A stretch of 64,000 bases of DNA from Bog-473 sp963736525 (GCA_963736525.1 CAVTPF010000005.1:34343-98342); one strand, 5' to 3'; positions 35,562 through 44,925 are shown, numbered from the stretch's first letter. Program-made: numbers and translations. Notes: generated by a model from the sequence alone, not told the origin.

Positions 35562-36488
35562 GTGAGCGACGGTCGAGTGCTTATGCAACGAGACGACGAG
35601 TCTGGCATCGCCCGGGTCACCCTGGCCAACCCCGAGCGCCGCAACGCCTACGACCCGGCGATGCGCCGGCAGCTCGGCTCGTACCTGGAGGAGCTCGCGT
35701 ACGACGACGCCATCAAGGTCGTGCTCCTGCGCGGCGAGGGAGGCGTCTTCAGTGCCGGCGCCGACATGAACAACGCGTACGCCTGGTACGGAGCGGGGAC
35801 CGAGGCCCAGGGCAACGGGCCGGACGGTGAGCCGGGCGAGAGCGGGAACGGAGCGGCGGCCAAGGCGGACCGGCGGCGGCCGAGCCAGCGTCGGCGGCTG
35901 CTGGTGGACCGCCAGACGTTCGACTTCTACCACTTCGTCCTGGGCTACCCGAAAGTCACCGTCGCGGAGGTCTCGGGCGTCGCGCTCGGCGGTGGTTTCG
36001 AGCTGGCGTTGATGGCCGACATCGCCGTGGTGGCGGACGACACGGTGCTGGGCTCGCCGGCAACCCGCTTCCTCGGTCCTGCGCTCGGCTCCCTGCACCT
36101 GTTCTTCCACCGGCTCGGCCCGGTGCTGGCGCGACGCCTCCTCCTCACCGGTGACACGATTCAGGCCGGCGAGGTGGCGCACCTCGGGCTGTTCACCGAG
36201 GTGGTCGACCCCGGTGCCGTCGAGGCGCGCGCCGCGTGGTGGGCCGAGAAGGTGTCACGCATGCCGGCCGACGGGATCGTCATGGCCAAGGAGGCCTTCC
36301 GGCTGATCGAACAGCTGCAGGCCTACCAGGGCGAGGAGGTGCTGAGCAGCCTCCTCCACGCCTACGGGACCAACCTGCGCTTCGAGGAAGGCGAGTTCAA
36401 CTTCGTCAAGGCCCGGGCCGAGCACGGAACGAAGCAGGCGTTCGCGCTCCGGGACGCCCACTTCGACGTCCCAGAACCCGAGGCCTGA
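35562..36488 (+). CDS. Enoyl-CoA hydratase/isomerase (crotonase) family
   Basis: 308 residues, longer than usual because of an insert at about residues 80-110 (EAQGNGPDGEPGESGNGA and a basic RRRPSQRRR stretch). VTLANPERRNAYDPAM, FSAGADMNNAYAW, GVALGGGFELALMADIAV. Unlike most crotonases here it keeps the first catalytic Glu (GGGFELA), but the second (SPATRFLG) is lost. GTG start follows CAGGAGGCC. Single gene, divergent from the large minus-strand operon. Confidence 0.87.
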   Translation: MSDGRVLMQRDDESGIARVTLANPERRNAYDPAMRRQLGSYLEELAYDDAIKVVLLRGEGGVFSAGADMNNAYAWYGAGTEAQGNGPDGEPGESGNGAAAKADRRRPSQRRRLLVDRQTFDFYHFVLGYPKVTVAEVSGVALGGGFELALMADIAVVADDTVLGSPATRFLGPALGSLHLFFHRLGPVLARRLLLTGDTIQAGEVAHLGLFTEVVDPGAVEARAAWWAEKVSRMPADGIVMAKEAFRLIEQLQAYQGEEVLSSLLHAYGTNLRFEEGEFNFVKARAEHGTKQAFALRDAHFDVPEPEA

Positions 36489-36493
36489 CCCCG

Positions 36494-38137
36494 TCAGCGG
36501 CCGCCGCCGTTCGCGACCGGCTGCGCCGTCGCGGCCACGTCGTGCGCCCATCGGTAATCGGCCTTCCCGTTGGCGTGCCGCCGGATCGTGTCGCACACTG
36601 CGACGGCCCGCGGCGCCTTGAACCGGGCGATCTCCGCAGAGACGAACTCGCGGATGGACCGCGGGTCGAGGTCCGCCCCCTCCCGGGGTGCGACCACCGC
36701 GACGACCTCCTGGCCGAAGCGCTCGGACCGGCGGCCGACCACCAGTGCATCGGCCACGTCCGGGTGACGCCGCACGACCTCCTCGACCTCCTCGACGAAC
36801 ACCTTCTCGCCGCCGGTGTTGACCACCAGCGCGTCACGACCGAGCATCAGGATGCGCCCGTCTTCGGCGACCCGTGCCCGGTCGCCCGGTATGGCGATCC
36901 GTTCGCCGCCGACGATGGGGAACGTCTCCTCCGTGCGGAGCCGGTCACCGAGATAGCCGAGTGGGACCCGGCCGCGGCGTGCCGTCCAGCCGATCTCCTC
37001 CTCCCCCGGCTCGAGGAAACGGGACCGGTCGGCCGACACCACGGTGGCGCCCGGGCTGGGCGCGAACCCCTCCTGATGGCTGTTCTTGGTGCGGGCGCCG
37101 TAGGCCATGCCGCCCGTCTCCGACGAGCCGTAGCCGTCCCTGATCACCAGGTTCGGCAGAAGCTCGACGAGCGCCTGCTTGTAGTGCTCGCTCGTGGCGG
37201 CGCCACCCGTGCCGAGGATCAGCAGGGAGGACAGGTCGTACTCGTGACGCCGGAGCTCCTCGACCAGGGGGCCCGCGTAGGCGTCGCCCACGATGGACAT
37301 CAGCGCCACCCGCTCCCGCTCGGCCAGCTGGAGGACGGCGCGGGCATCGAAGGGGCCAGAGTCGTCGTGCAGGACGACGGGGGCACCCTGATGCAGGCCG
37401 GAGAACGCGGTCCACTGCGCGGCGGCGTGCATGAGCGGCGGCACCGGGTACCAGGGGCCGCCACCGCCGGTCATGGCCGCGGCGGCGATCGACTCCTCCG
37501 TCGCGTCCTCGCTGCCGGCCATGGCCGAGACGTAGATGTCCGCCTGGCGCCACAGGACGGCCTTGGGGCGCCCCGTGGTGCCGCCCGTGCACACCAGATA
37601 GAGGTCGTCGGGGGAGGGCACCGGCAGCGGTGCCTCGACGGTCGAGGCGGCCGCCACCTCGAAGTTCGTGCTCCCGGGCAGCGCCGCGACGCCCGACCCG
37701 TCGTCGACGTCGATCAGGACCACGGATGAGGTGTCGCACGCCGCCTCCACCAACGGCCCGTACCGGCGGTGGTACACGATGCAACGGATACCGACGTCGC
37801 CGAACAACGCGCCCACTTCGGCCGGCCGGTAGTGCTGGTTGACGTTGAAGGGCACCGCACGGGCTCGGTAGGCGCCCACCATCGCCTCGATGTACTCGGT
37901 ACCGTTGTGCAGCACGAGCGCCACCGGGTCCTGTCCGTTCTCCCATCGCTCCAGCCCGGCGCACTCGCGCCGGAGGCCCAGGCCACGAGAGCCGAGGAAG
38001 GCGGCGATCGACCTGGTCCGATCGGCGACCTCGCCGAAGGTCCGCCGCACGTCGCCGCACACCAGCATCTCGCGATCGGGCACCGCCGCCGCGATGATGT
38101 CGTGCACGGCGGCGAAGGGCCACTCCCTCTGCGTCAT
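36494..38137 (-). CDS. Acyl-CoA synthetase (ANL family)
   Basis: 547 residues. Loop LVCTGGTTGRPKAVLW, GYGSSETGG, nucleotide/hinge block ARVAEDGRILMLGRDALVVNTGGEKV and catalytic Lys in RRHANGKADYRW. Belongs to the FadD3/FadD19-like group by general pattern (GEKVFVEEVEEVVRRHPDV), but I do not assign a name. ATG at 38137 preceded by GAGGGAG, part of a 17-bp duplication; converges with the crotonase at 36488 with a 5-base gap. Confidence 0.92.
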   Translation of the reverse strand: MTQREWPFAAVHDIIAAAVPDREMLVCGDVRRTFGEVADRTRSIAAFLGSRGLGLRRECAGLERWENGQDPVALVLHNGTEYIEAMVGAYRARAVPFNVNQHYRPAEVGALFGDVGIRCIVYHRRYGPLVEAACDTSSVVLIDVDDGSGVAALPGSTNFEVAAASTVEAPLPVPSPDDLYLVCTGGTTGRPKAVLWRQADIYVSAMAGSEDATEESIAAAAMTGGGGPWYPVPPLMHAAAQWTAFSGLHQGAPVVLHDDSGPFDARAVLQLAERERVALMSIVGDAYAGPLVEELRRHEYDLSSLLILGTGGAATSEHYKQALVELLPNLVIRDGYGSSETGGMAYGARTKNSHQEGFAPSPGATVVSADRSRFLEPGEEEIGWTARRGRVPLGYLGDRLRTEETFPIVGGERIAIPGDRARVAEDGRILMLGRDALVVNTGGEKVFVEEVEEVVRRHPDVADALVVGRRSERFGQEVVAVVAPREGADLDPRSIREFVSAEIARFKAPRAVAVCDTIRRHANGKADYRWAHDVAATAQPVANGGGR

Positions 38138-38156
38138 GGCTCCCTCTGTGTCATGG
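38123..38156 (-). repeat. 17-bp tandem duplication of the ligase start region
   Basis: ctccctctgcgtcatgg (38123-38139) and ctccctctgtgtcatgg (38140-38156) differ at one base. Each copy, read on the minus strand, supplies ATG-AC[AG]-CAGAGGGAG. The upstream ATG opens a six-codon reading frame (MTQREP) whose TGA overlaps the ligase ATG. Confidence 0.85.
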
Positions 38157-38159
38157 CGA

Positions 38160-38176
38160 AAAAGTCTAGAGGTTTT
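38160..38176 (-). promoter_or_regulatory. 17-bp AT-rich palindromic site, candidate operator/promoter
   Basis: AAAAG-T-CTAGAG-GTTTT, 15 of 17 identical to the site at 25274 and close to 58320-58338. 23 bases upstream of the ligase start. Read on the minus strand it contains TAGACT, a plausible -10 hexamer that would place transcription initiation next to the short upstream reading frame. Confidence 0.62.
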
Positions 38177-38200
38177 CCTCGGACGGCGGTATCGCCACCC

Positions 38201-39437
38201 TCAGCTTCCGTCCCGCTCCTCGCCGGCGACCGCGATGCCGTCGGCGAGGAGCGATCCGATGGCGGCGTCGCCGAGCTCGAGCTCACCGAGGATCTCGCGT
38301 GTGTGCTCGCCGAGTCGGGGCGCCCGCCAGCGTGGCCCGGGCGGACGTCCCCCGAAGTCCACCGGCGTGGCCACCATCGGCAGCGTGCCCTGCTCGTCGG
38401 GCACCTCCACCACCGAGCCGGCGGCGAGAAACTGCTCGTCCGCCACCACGTCGTCGATGGTGTTCACGGGGCTCCAGAACAGCTCGGGCTCGGCATCGAA
38501 GGCGGCCGCCCACTCGTCGCACGGGGCGCGTCGCGAAGATCTCGTCGAGCAGGCCGATCAGCTCGGCGGCGTGCACCGCCCTGCCGGCCGCGTTGGCAAA
38601 GCGCTCGTCCGTCACCCACTCGGGATGCCCCACGGCGCGGGCCAGCGCCGGCCAGTGCCGATCGCCCTCGAGTCCGACGATCCAGAAGGCACGCCCGTCA
38701 CCCGCGGTGTAGTTGTTGAGCGTCGGGCTGTACATCGCCTCCCGCGTCCCGATGCCCAGTGAGCGGCCCCACATCAACGCGACGTTGACGTCGAAGCCGA
38801 TGGTGTACACGCCCTGGCGCAGGAGCGACGTCGAGACCACCTGGCCGCGTCCGGTGCGGGCCCGCCCGACGAGCGCCGCGCTCACCATCGCGGCCCCGGT
38901 CATGGCCACCGTGTGGTCGCCCATGCCGCCCCGCTGAAACGGAAGGGGCCCGCCGGGCGCCCGCAGCGCCTCGGCGATGCCGGCGCGGGCCCAAAAGGCG
39001 GCGATGTCATAGGCGCCCCGTGCGGCATCGGGACCTTCCAACCCGTAGCCGGTGATGATCGCGTAGACCAGGCTCGGGTGGCCCTCGAGCGCGTGATCCG
39101 GACCGAGGCCGATACGGTCGAGCGCCGCGGGCCGCAGGTTCGTGACGAACACGTCGGCGCCCGCCACCAGGCGATGGACGATGTCGACACCCCGCTCGCT
39201 CGACAGGTCGAGCGCGATGGCCCGTTTGCCCCGGTTGTCCAGCTCGAAGACCGGGTTGACCGGCAAGTCGCCTCCGAGCATGCGTCCGAAGTTGCGGGCG
39301 GGGTCGCCTTCGGGCGGCTCGACCTTGACGACATCGGCACCCCAATCCGCCAGGATGCCGGAGGCGCCCGGTCCGGCCACCCAGGCACCGAGCTCCACGA
39401 CCCGGACGCCGGCCAGCGGACCGGTCGGGTCGCTCAT
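38201..39437 (-). pseudogene. Family III CoA-transferase, frameshifted
   Basis: CaiB/BaiF fold: MSDPTGPLAGVRVVELGAWV, GADVVKVEPPEGDPARNFG, NRGKRAIALDLSS. The frame is intact to EIFATRP, then breaks at the GGGG run 38523-38526; removing one base restores CDEWAAAFDAEPELFWSPV, then NTIDDVV to the stop at 38201. The catalytic Asp position (GQ-V-D-x-S in the family) reads GQVVSTSLL, Ser in place of Asp, so even the repaired protein may lack classical activity. ATG overlaps the P450 stop. Frameshift could be an assembly error. Confidence 0.82.
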
Positions 39438-40639
39438 GCGCCGGCCGGACACGGGGTGAAGCGTACGGGCATCGCCTCCAGGCCGCTCACGAAATTGGAG
39501 GCCCGGGACGGCAGGGCGGCGCCCTCCACCAGATGGAGGTCGGGCAATCGACGCAGGATCTCGCGGAACATCACCCGCAGCTCCAGGCGGGCCAGCGCGG
39601 CGCCGAGGCAGAAGTGAGTGCCGAATCCGAAGGCCAGGTGCGGGTTGGGGCTGCGCCCGGTGTCCAGCACGTCGGGAGCGTCGAACACCTCGGCGTCCCG
39701 GTTGGCCGACGGGTAGAACAACATGACCTGGTCACCGGCACGCAGGGATTGGCCGCGGAGTTCGACATCCTTGGTCACGGTGCGGGCCATGTTCTTCACC
39801 GGTGACACCCAGCGCAGCAGCTCTTCCACCGCGACGGTCAGGCGTTCGGGGTCGGCGGCCAGCGCCTCCAACTGCGCACGGTGTTGCAGCAGCGCCAGCA
39901 TGCCCCCGCTGATGACGTGCCGTGTCGTCTCGTCGCCCCCGATCAGTAACAGCAGCGTCTCGTTGAGGATCGACTCGTCATCGAGCCGATGCCCATCGAT
40001 TTCAGCGGTGCACAGCGTGCTGATGAGGTCGTCACGGGGTTGCTCCCGTCGGTCGGTGATCACGCGGCTCTGGAACTCGCGGAAGGCCATCATGGCTTCG
40101 AACCCGGCCCGCGCGAGCTCCGGGGACGGGTCGAGCGTCGTGGCGCGCAAGAGGTCGTCCGACCAGCGAAGCAGGTCGTCGTGTGCGTCGGACTCGAACC
40201 CCAGCAGGTCGGCGATGACCAGGAGCGGCAGCGGTGCCGCCACGTCCCACACGAAGTCGCATGCGCCCACCTCGCTGATGCGGTCGATGATGCGCCGGCA
40301 CATGCCGGCCACGGTCCCCTCGAGCTCCGCAATGCGCCGTGGGGTGAAGCCGCGGTTCACGAGCGAGCGCCGGCGCTGGTGCTCGGGGTCGTCCATGGAG
40401 ATCATCATCGGCAGCGTCTGCCCGTGCGGACGGGGCGCCCGAGCGCTCGAGAACGTCTTCGGGTCCTTCTCGATCGTCAGGACGTCGTCGTAACGGGCGA
40501 TCCCCCACACGTCCGCGCTCTCGTCGTAGTAGACGGGCGCCTCCCGCCGCATCCACGACCACACCACGTGCGGATCGTCGGCGTACCAGTCGCCGTCGAG
40601 GAGATTCAGACCCGGGCGCACGGCGTGGGTCGGCGTCAC
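39434..40639 (-). CDS. Cytochrome P450, CYP142-like
   Basis: 401 residues. Haem Cys344 in FGFGTHFCLG; I-helix LIGGDETTRHVISGG; ExxR in EELLRW. Several long blocks agree with mycobacterial CYP142, a steroid side-chain terminal hydroxylase: LPMMISMDDPEHQRRRSLVN, SPVKNMARTVTKD, ASNFVSGLEAMPV. Likely oxidises a terminal methyl of a sterol- or terpenoid-like side chain; named by family resemblance, not by a proven orthology. GTG overlaps the ACAD stop (GTGA). Sits between an ACAD pair and a CoA-transferase. Confidence 0.9.
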   Translation of the reverse strand: MTPTHAVRPGLNLLDGDWYADDPHVVWSWMRREAPVYYDESADVWGIARYDDVLTIEKDPKTFSSARAPRPHGQTLPMMISMDDPEHQRRRSLVNRGFTPRRIAELEGTVAGMCRRIIDRISEVGACDFVWDVAAPLPLLVIADLLGFESDAHDDLLRWSDDLLRATTLDPSPELARAGFEAMMAFREFQSRVITDRREQPRDDLISTLCTAEIDGHRLDDESILNETLLLLIGGDETTRHVISGGMLALLQHRAQLEALAADPERLTVAVEELLRWVSPVKNMARTVTKDVELRGQSLRAGDQVMLFYPSANRDAEVFDAPDVLDTGRSPNPHLAFGFGTHFCLGAALARLELRVMFREILRRLPDLHLVEGAALPSRASNFVSGLEAMPVRFTPCPAGA

Positions 40640-41793
40640 GACCGGGGAAGCCCGCAGCGGCGCTGGGCGATGATGTTGCGCTGGATCTCGCTGGTCCCCG
40701 CGTAGATGGTCGTCCCGAGGGAGAACCGCAGGGCGTGCTCGATGCGCCCGCCGCGCACGGCGGTGGGATCCTCGCGGCGCCGGAGCGAGTCCGGCCCGAC
40801 CAGGGCGGTCAGTGCCTCGGCGTGGCGCACGATCGCCTCGGTGCTGAACAGCTTGCTCATCGGTCCCTCGACGACCGGCACCTGGCCGGTCGACTCCATC
40901 CAGGTGGCCCGGACTTCGAGCAGCTGGGACACCTCGAGATCCGTCGCGGCCCGGGCCAGTCGCTGGCGCACGTCTTCACGCCGGAGCGGCGCCTCACCGT
41001 CTGCCGCGGGCGTGGCCGCCCACCGTTGGGTCTCGTCGAGCAGGTGATCGAGATGCGGGCTGAACGGTGCCGAATGTTCGTCCTGCAGCGACAGCATCAG
41101 CGACTGCCAACCGGCGCCGACCTCGCTGATGCGCCAGCGATCCTCCAGAAAGAGGTCGCTGTAGAACGTGATGTTGGTCCGCTCCCCCGAGACCGTGTAG
41201 ACGGCCTGTGCCTCGAAGCCTGCGCTGTCGACGGGGACGAGGAACGTCGTCAGGCCCCGGTGGCGCTCGCTGGCCGGGTCCGTGCGGGCCAGGACGAACA
41301 CGTAGTCACAGACGTGCGCGTTGGTCGTGAACATCTTCTGCCCGTCGATCACCCACCCGTCGTCGACCTGACGGGCCCGCGTCCGGGCCGACGCCACGTC
41401 CGAACCTGCTTCCGGTTCGCTCATGCCGAGCGCGATGGTGACCTCGCCGCGCACCACCTTCGGCAGGATCTCAGCGCGGAGGGCCTCGGAGCCGACGGCA
41501 CGGATCACCCGAGCTACCATCATGGAGGTGGACACCGCGTAGATCGGGGCGTCCGCCCGGGTCAGCTCCTGGGTCACGATGTGCACCGACATCGGATCGA
41601 GCGGTTCGAAGCCCTCGCGCCTCCATTCGGGCGCGATCCAATTCCGCGCGCCGAGCGCCAGCGCGAATTCGGGATCGTGCGAGACGCCGGTCGCGTAGCA
41701 GCGCGCCGCCAGCTCCGGGGTCAGGTGTTCGGCGAGGAAGCTCCGTACCTCCGTGCGGGTCCCTTCGGCGGCCGCGTCCCAGGCGAAGTCCAT
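40636..41793 (-). CDS. Acyl-CoA dehydrogenase family protein
   Basis: 385 residues. MDFAWDAAAEGTRTEVRSFL, GMSEPEAGSDVASART, DGWVIDGQKMFTTNAHVCDYVFV, and IYAGTSEIQRNIIAQRRCGLPRS at the C-terminus. Full FadE-type enzyme. The ATG overlaps the stop of the neighbouring ACAD by one base, the arrangement of heteromeric steroid-catabolic FadE pairs, so the two probably form one alpha2beta2-type enzyme. Upstream of the CYP142-like P450. Confidence 0.92.
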   Translation of the reverse strand: MDFAWDAAAEGTRTEVRSFLAEHLTPELAARCYATGVSHDPEFALALGARNWIAPEWRREGFEPLDPMSVHIVTQELTRADAPIYAVSTSMMVARVIRAVGSEALRAEILPKVVRGEVTIALGMSEPEAGSDVASARTRARQVDDGWVIDGQKMFTTNAHVCDYVFVLARTDPASERHRGLTTFLVPVDSAGFEAQAVYTVSGERTNITFYSDLFLEDRWRISEVGAGWQSLMLSLQDEHSAPFSPHLDHLLDETQRWAATPAADGEAPLRREDVRQRLARAATDLEVSQLLEVRATWMESTGQVPVVEGPMSKLFSTEAIVRHAEALTALVGPDSLRRREDPTAVRGGRIEHALRFSLGTTIYAGTSEIQRNIIAQRRCGLPRS

Positions 41794-42822
41794 CAGCGGT
41801 TCGCCGCCGCGACCGGCCCGTAGCGTGCGCCGGCGGCCCGCCGGTAACCGGCCTCGGCATCGCCCCAGACCCGGGCCCAGCCCCGGGCGCGCCGGTAGTG
41901 GAGCTGGACGTCGTGCTCGAGCATGAAGCCGTAGCCGCCATGGAAGTGGATCGCGTCGTAGGTGGCGCGCTCGGCGATCGCCGACGCGAACGCAAAGGCC
42001 ATGGCCGCCAGCTCCCTCCCGCGCCCGTCGCCGCCGTCTAGCGCCCACGCCGCCTTGTGCGCCAGCAGGCGGGCGCCGTCGATGTGGGTGGCGTCGTCGG
42101 CGAGTGGGTGGGCCACCCCCTGGAAGGTGCCGATGACCGCGCCCGACGCGCGTCGCTCGCGGGCGTACCTGCACACCACCTCGTGCGCGGCAGCGCTGAT
42201 GCCGACCAGCGAGGCGGCGGTCAGCACGAGCCACTCGTCGAGCGCCGCCTCAAAGCGCTCGACGGCGGTGGGGCCCGCGTCCAGTTCGACGCCGTCGGCC
42301 AGAAGGAGGTCGGCCAGTGGCGCCGAACCCAGGTTGGTCACCGGGCGCCGGGACTCGGCCGGCACCGGGAAGAGCAGGAGCCGCTCGCCGTCCAGCACGA
42401 TCACTGCGTCGCAGACGGCGCCGGCGGGTGTGAGCGCAGCGAGGCCCGCTCGAGGCGGGTGCAGCGCGACGGTGACGAGCGACTCGCCCCGCAACGCCTT
42501 CCCGAGCGCGTCGCGCGGGGGGCGCGGGGACCGCCGCCAGGAGCCGGGCCGCCACCTGGGCGTCGACGACCGGAGCCGGCGCCAGTGCCCGGCCCAGCTG
42601 CTCGGCGAGCAGGGCCAGATCGAGCAGGGCGGCGCCCCAGCCGTCCCGCTCCTCGGGCACGGCCATGGTCACCGCACCCGTCTCCACCAGCGCGCGCCAG
42701 AGCGCGGCGTCGAAACCGCCGGGCTCGGCCGCCCGGACGCGTTCGGGTGAGGAGGTCTTGGCCAGGAGGTTGCCAAAGGACGAGACGAGCTCACGTTGCT
42801 CGTCGCTCAGCCCGAGGTCCAC
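41793..42822 (-). pseudogene. Acyl-CoA dehydrogenase family, partner subunit, frameshifted
   Basis: N-terminal part VDLGLSDEQRELVSSFGNLL to PAPP is in one frame, the rest (RDALGKALRGESLVTVAL to GARYGPVAAANR) in another. The switch is at the GGGGGG run 42517-42522; five G would join the frames as AVPAPPRDALGK. GTG start at 42822, no strong Shine-Dalgarno. Conserved ACAD end block IHFHGGYGFMLEHDVQLHYRR is present. Probably the non-catalytic half of a heteromeric ACAD with its neighbour; the frameshift may be a homopolymer error. Confidence 0.85.
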
Positions 42823-42914
42823 CGGGCCGTGACTGTAGCAACAGAGCACCGATGACGAAAGTGGGGCTACCGTTATCACGCAAGCAACGCTCCGAAATCT
42901 CGAGGTTCCCCACC

Positions 42915-44096
42915 ATGGCCACCCCGCTCGCCTTTCCCGTCTACGACGCCGACAACCACCTGTACGAAACCGAGGACGCCTTCACCCGTCACCTTCCGGA
43001 GGCGCACCGGAACCTCTTCCGTTTCGTGGAGCTGAACGGGCGCAAGAAGTTGGTGGTGCGAGACACGATCACCGAGTTCATCCCCAATCCCACGTTCGAG
43101 GTCGTGGCGCGCCCCGGTGCCCACATGGCGTACTACTCGGCCCACAACGAGGAGGGAAAGACGCTGCGTGAGCTCAGCGGCACGCCGATACGGAGCATCC
43201 CGTCCTTCCGCCAACCCGGACCCCGCCTCGAGCTGCTCGACGAGCAAGGGATCCATGCGGCATTGATGTTCCCCACGCTGGCCAGCCTGATTGAGGAGCG
43301 CCTGCTCGACGATCCCGAGCTCACCCAGATCGCCATTCGGGCCTTCAACGAATGGCTCTACGACGAATGGAGCTACGACTACGAGGGCCGGATCTTCGCC
43401 ACCCCGGTCGTCAACCCCTGCCTGGTCGACGCGGGAGTCGACGAGCTCGAGCGGCTGATCGTACGAGGAGCCAAGGCAGTGCTGCTCCGACCGGCTCCGG
43501 TGAGCGGCCTGCGCGGCACGCGGTCTCCCTTCCTGCCCGCATTCGACCCGTTCTGGGCCCGCATTCAGGAGGCGGGCCTCCTCGTCGCCCTGCATGCCTC
43601 CGACAGCGGGTACCAGCGGTACCTCAACACCTGGGAGGGCAGCGCCGGGGCGGAGTACGTCGCGTTCCGTCCCAAGACCTTCGTCGCGGTGGCGGACGAC
43701 GGCCGTTCGATTCAGGACGCCCTGGCGTCCGCCATCTGCCACGGCATGCTGACCCGCTTCCCGGGAGTGCGCCTCATGAGCGTCGAGAACGGGGGCAGCT
43801 GGGTCGGGCACCTGGTGCGCAACCTCGAGCTCGCCTACAAGAAGATGCCGCAGGAGTTCACCGAGCACCCGCGCGACGTCTTCCAGCGCAACGTGTGGAT
43901 CAACCCCTTCTGGGAGGAGTCGGTGCACGGGCTCATCGAGCTCGTCGGCGCAGAGCGGGTGTGCTTCGGCTCGGATTACCCGCACCCCGAGGGCCTCGAC
44001 GAGCCCCTGGCGTGGCAGACGGAGATCGCCGACCTGGCCAGGTCGGACGTCGAGCGCATCATGTCGTCGAACCTGCGGGAGTTGTTGGCAGCCTGA
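42915..44096 (+). CDS. Amidohydrolase family 2 (PF04909-type) TIM-barrel protein
   Basis: 393 residues, paralogue of 23035-24210: YDADNHLYETEDAFTRHLP, FIPNPTFEVVARPG, RLELLDEQGIHAALMFPT, ALHASDSGYQRY, ENGGSWVGHLVRN, FGSDYPHPEG. The strand-one motif again is DADNH, not HxH. ATG at 42915 follows CCCCACC with only a weak Shine-Dalgarno; it is divergent from the ACAD pair with a 92-base region between. A perfect GC-rich hairpin follows the stop codon. Confidence 0.86.
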   Translation: MATPLAFPVYDADNHLYETEDAFTRHLPEAHRNLFRFVELNGRKKLVVRDTITEFIPNPTFEVVARPGAHMAYYSAHNEEGKTLRELSGTPIRSIPSFRQPGPRLELLDEQGIHAALMFPTLASLIEERLLDDPELTQIAIRAFNEWLYDEWSYDYEGRIFATPVVNPCLVDAGVDELERLIVRGAKAVLLRPAPVSGLRGTRSPFLPAFDPFWARIQEAGLLVALHASDSGYQRYLNTWEGSAGAEYVAFRPKTFVAVADDGRSIQDALASAICHGMLTRFPGVRLMSVENGGSWVGHLVRNLELAYKKMPQEFTEHPRDVFQRNVWINPFWEESVHGLIELVGAERVCFGSDYPHPEGLDEPLAWQTEIADLARSDVERIMSSNLRELLAA

Positions 44097-44112
44097 CCGC
44101 CGCTGCCGGCGG
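44097..44112 (+). terminator. GC-rich hairpin after the amidohydrolase
   Basis: CCGCCG-CTGC-CGGCGG, a perfect 6-bp stem with a 4-base loop right after the stop codon, between two convergent genes. No U-run follows, as is common for actinobacterial terminators, so the call is tentative. Confidence 0.4.
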
Positions 44113-44139
44113 CCTGCCGGCGGGCTGGCGTCGACCGAT

Positions 44140-44925
44140 TCAGCGGCCTCGGAAGACCGGTGGCCGCTTCTCGGCGAAGGCGGTCAGCGCCTCGACCAGG
44201 TCGGACGTGCCCAGATTGACGTTCTGCGCCATCGCCTCGGCCTCGAGAGCCTGCGCGAGCGCCGACGTGGCGGCGTTGTCGAGCATTCGCTTGGTCATGG
44301 AAAGCGCCATGGGCGGGCCGTCGGCGATGCGCCGAGCCACCGTGGCGACCACGTCGTCCAGCTGGTCGACCGGGACAACGCCGTTCGCCAAGCCGATCTG
44401 TTCGATGCGATCTGCATGCAGCATTTCCGCCGTGAACGCGACCTCCTTGGCGAGGTGCAGACCGATGCGCTTGGCCAGGAACCACGAGGAGCCGTAGTCG
44501 AGACTCAGCCCGAGCTTGGCGAAGACCGCCGACATGCGGGCGCGGTCCGAGCACCACAGCATGTCGCCGGCGAGGGCCAAGCCGAAGCCGGCGCCCACCG
44601 CGACGCCGTCCACCTTGACGATCACCGGTACCGGACAGCCGTGGACGGCCATCACTGATTCGGCGAGCTGGCGCATCGCCGTCAGCTTGTTGCCCTCCCA
44701 GCCCGTGTTCCCCTCCGACTTGACGATGTCCGCGCCGGAACAGAAGTCCCCGTTGGCACCCGTCAACACGACGCAACGGGCGTCGGACGCCGCGATGTCG
44801 CGGAACGCGTCGCGGATGGCGAGCCACATGTTCATGCTGCAGGCGTTCCGTGTGCCGGGACGGTCCAGCGTCACCGTGACCAGATGGCCATCGCGCTCGA
44901 CCCTCACGAACTCGTCGGTGATCAT
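44140..44925 (-). CDS. Enoyl-CoA hydratase/isomerase (crotonase) family, PaaG-like
   Basis: 261 residues. VTLDRPGTRNACSMNMWLAI, FCSGADIVKSEGN, GVAVGAGFGLALAGDM, FAKLGLSLDYGSSWFLAKRIG. The LSLDYGSSW block matches the acidic catalytic position of PaaG/enoyl isomerase-like members, while both hydratase Glu are replaced. ATG at 44925 follows AGGAAGGG. Single minus-strand gene with a candidate operator 80 bases upstream. Confidence 0.87.
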   Translation of the reverse strand: MITDEFVRVERDGHLVTVTLDRPGTRNACSMNMWLAIRDAFRDIAASDARCVVLTGANGDFCSGADIVKSEGNTGWEGNKLTAMRQLAESVMAVHGCPVPVIVKVDGVAVGAGFGLALAGDMLWCSDRARMSAVFAKLGLSLDYGSSWFLAKRIGLHLAKEVAFTAEMLHADRIEQIGLANGVVPVDQLDDVVATVARRIADGPPMALSMTKRMLDNAATSALAQALEAEAMAQNVNLGTSDLVEALTAFAEKRPPVFRGR

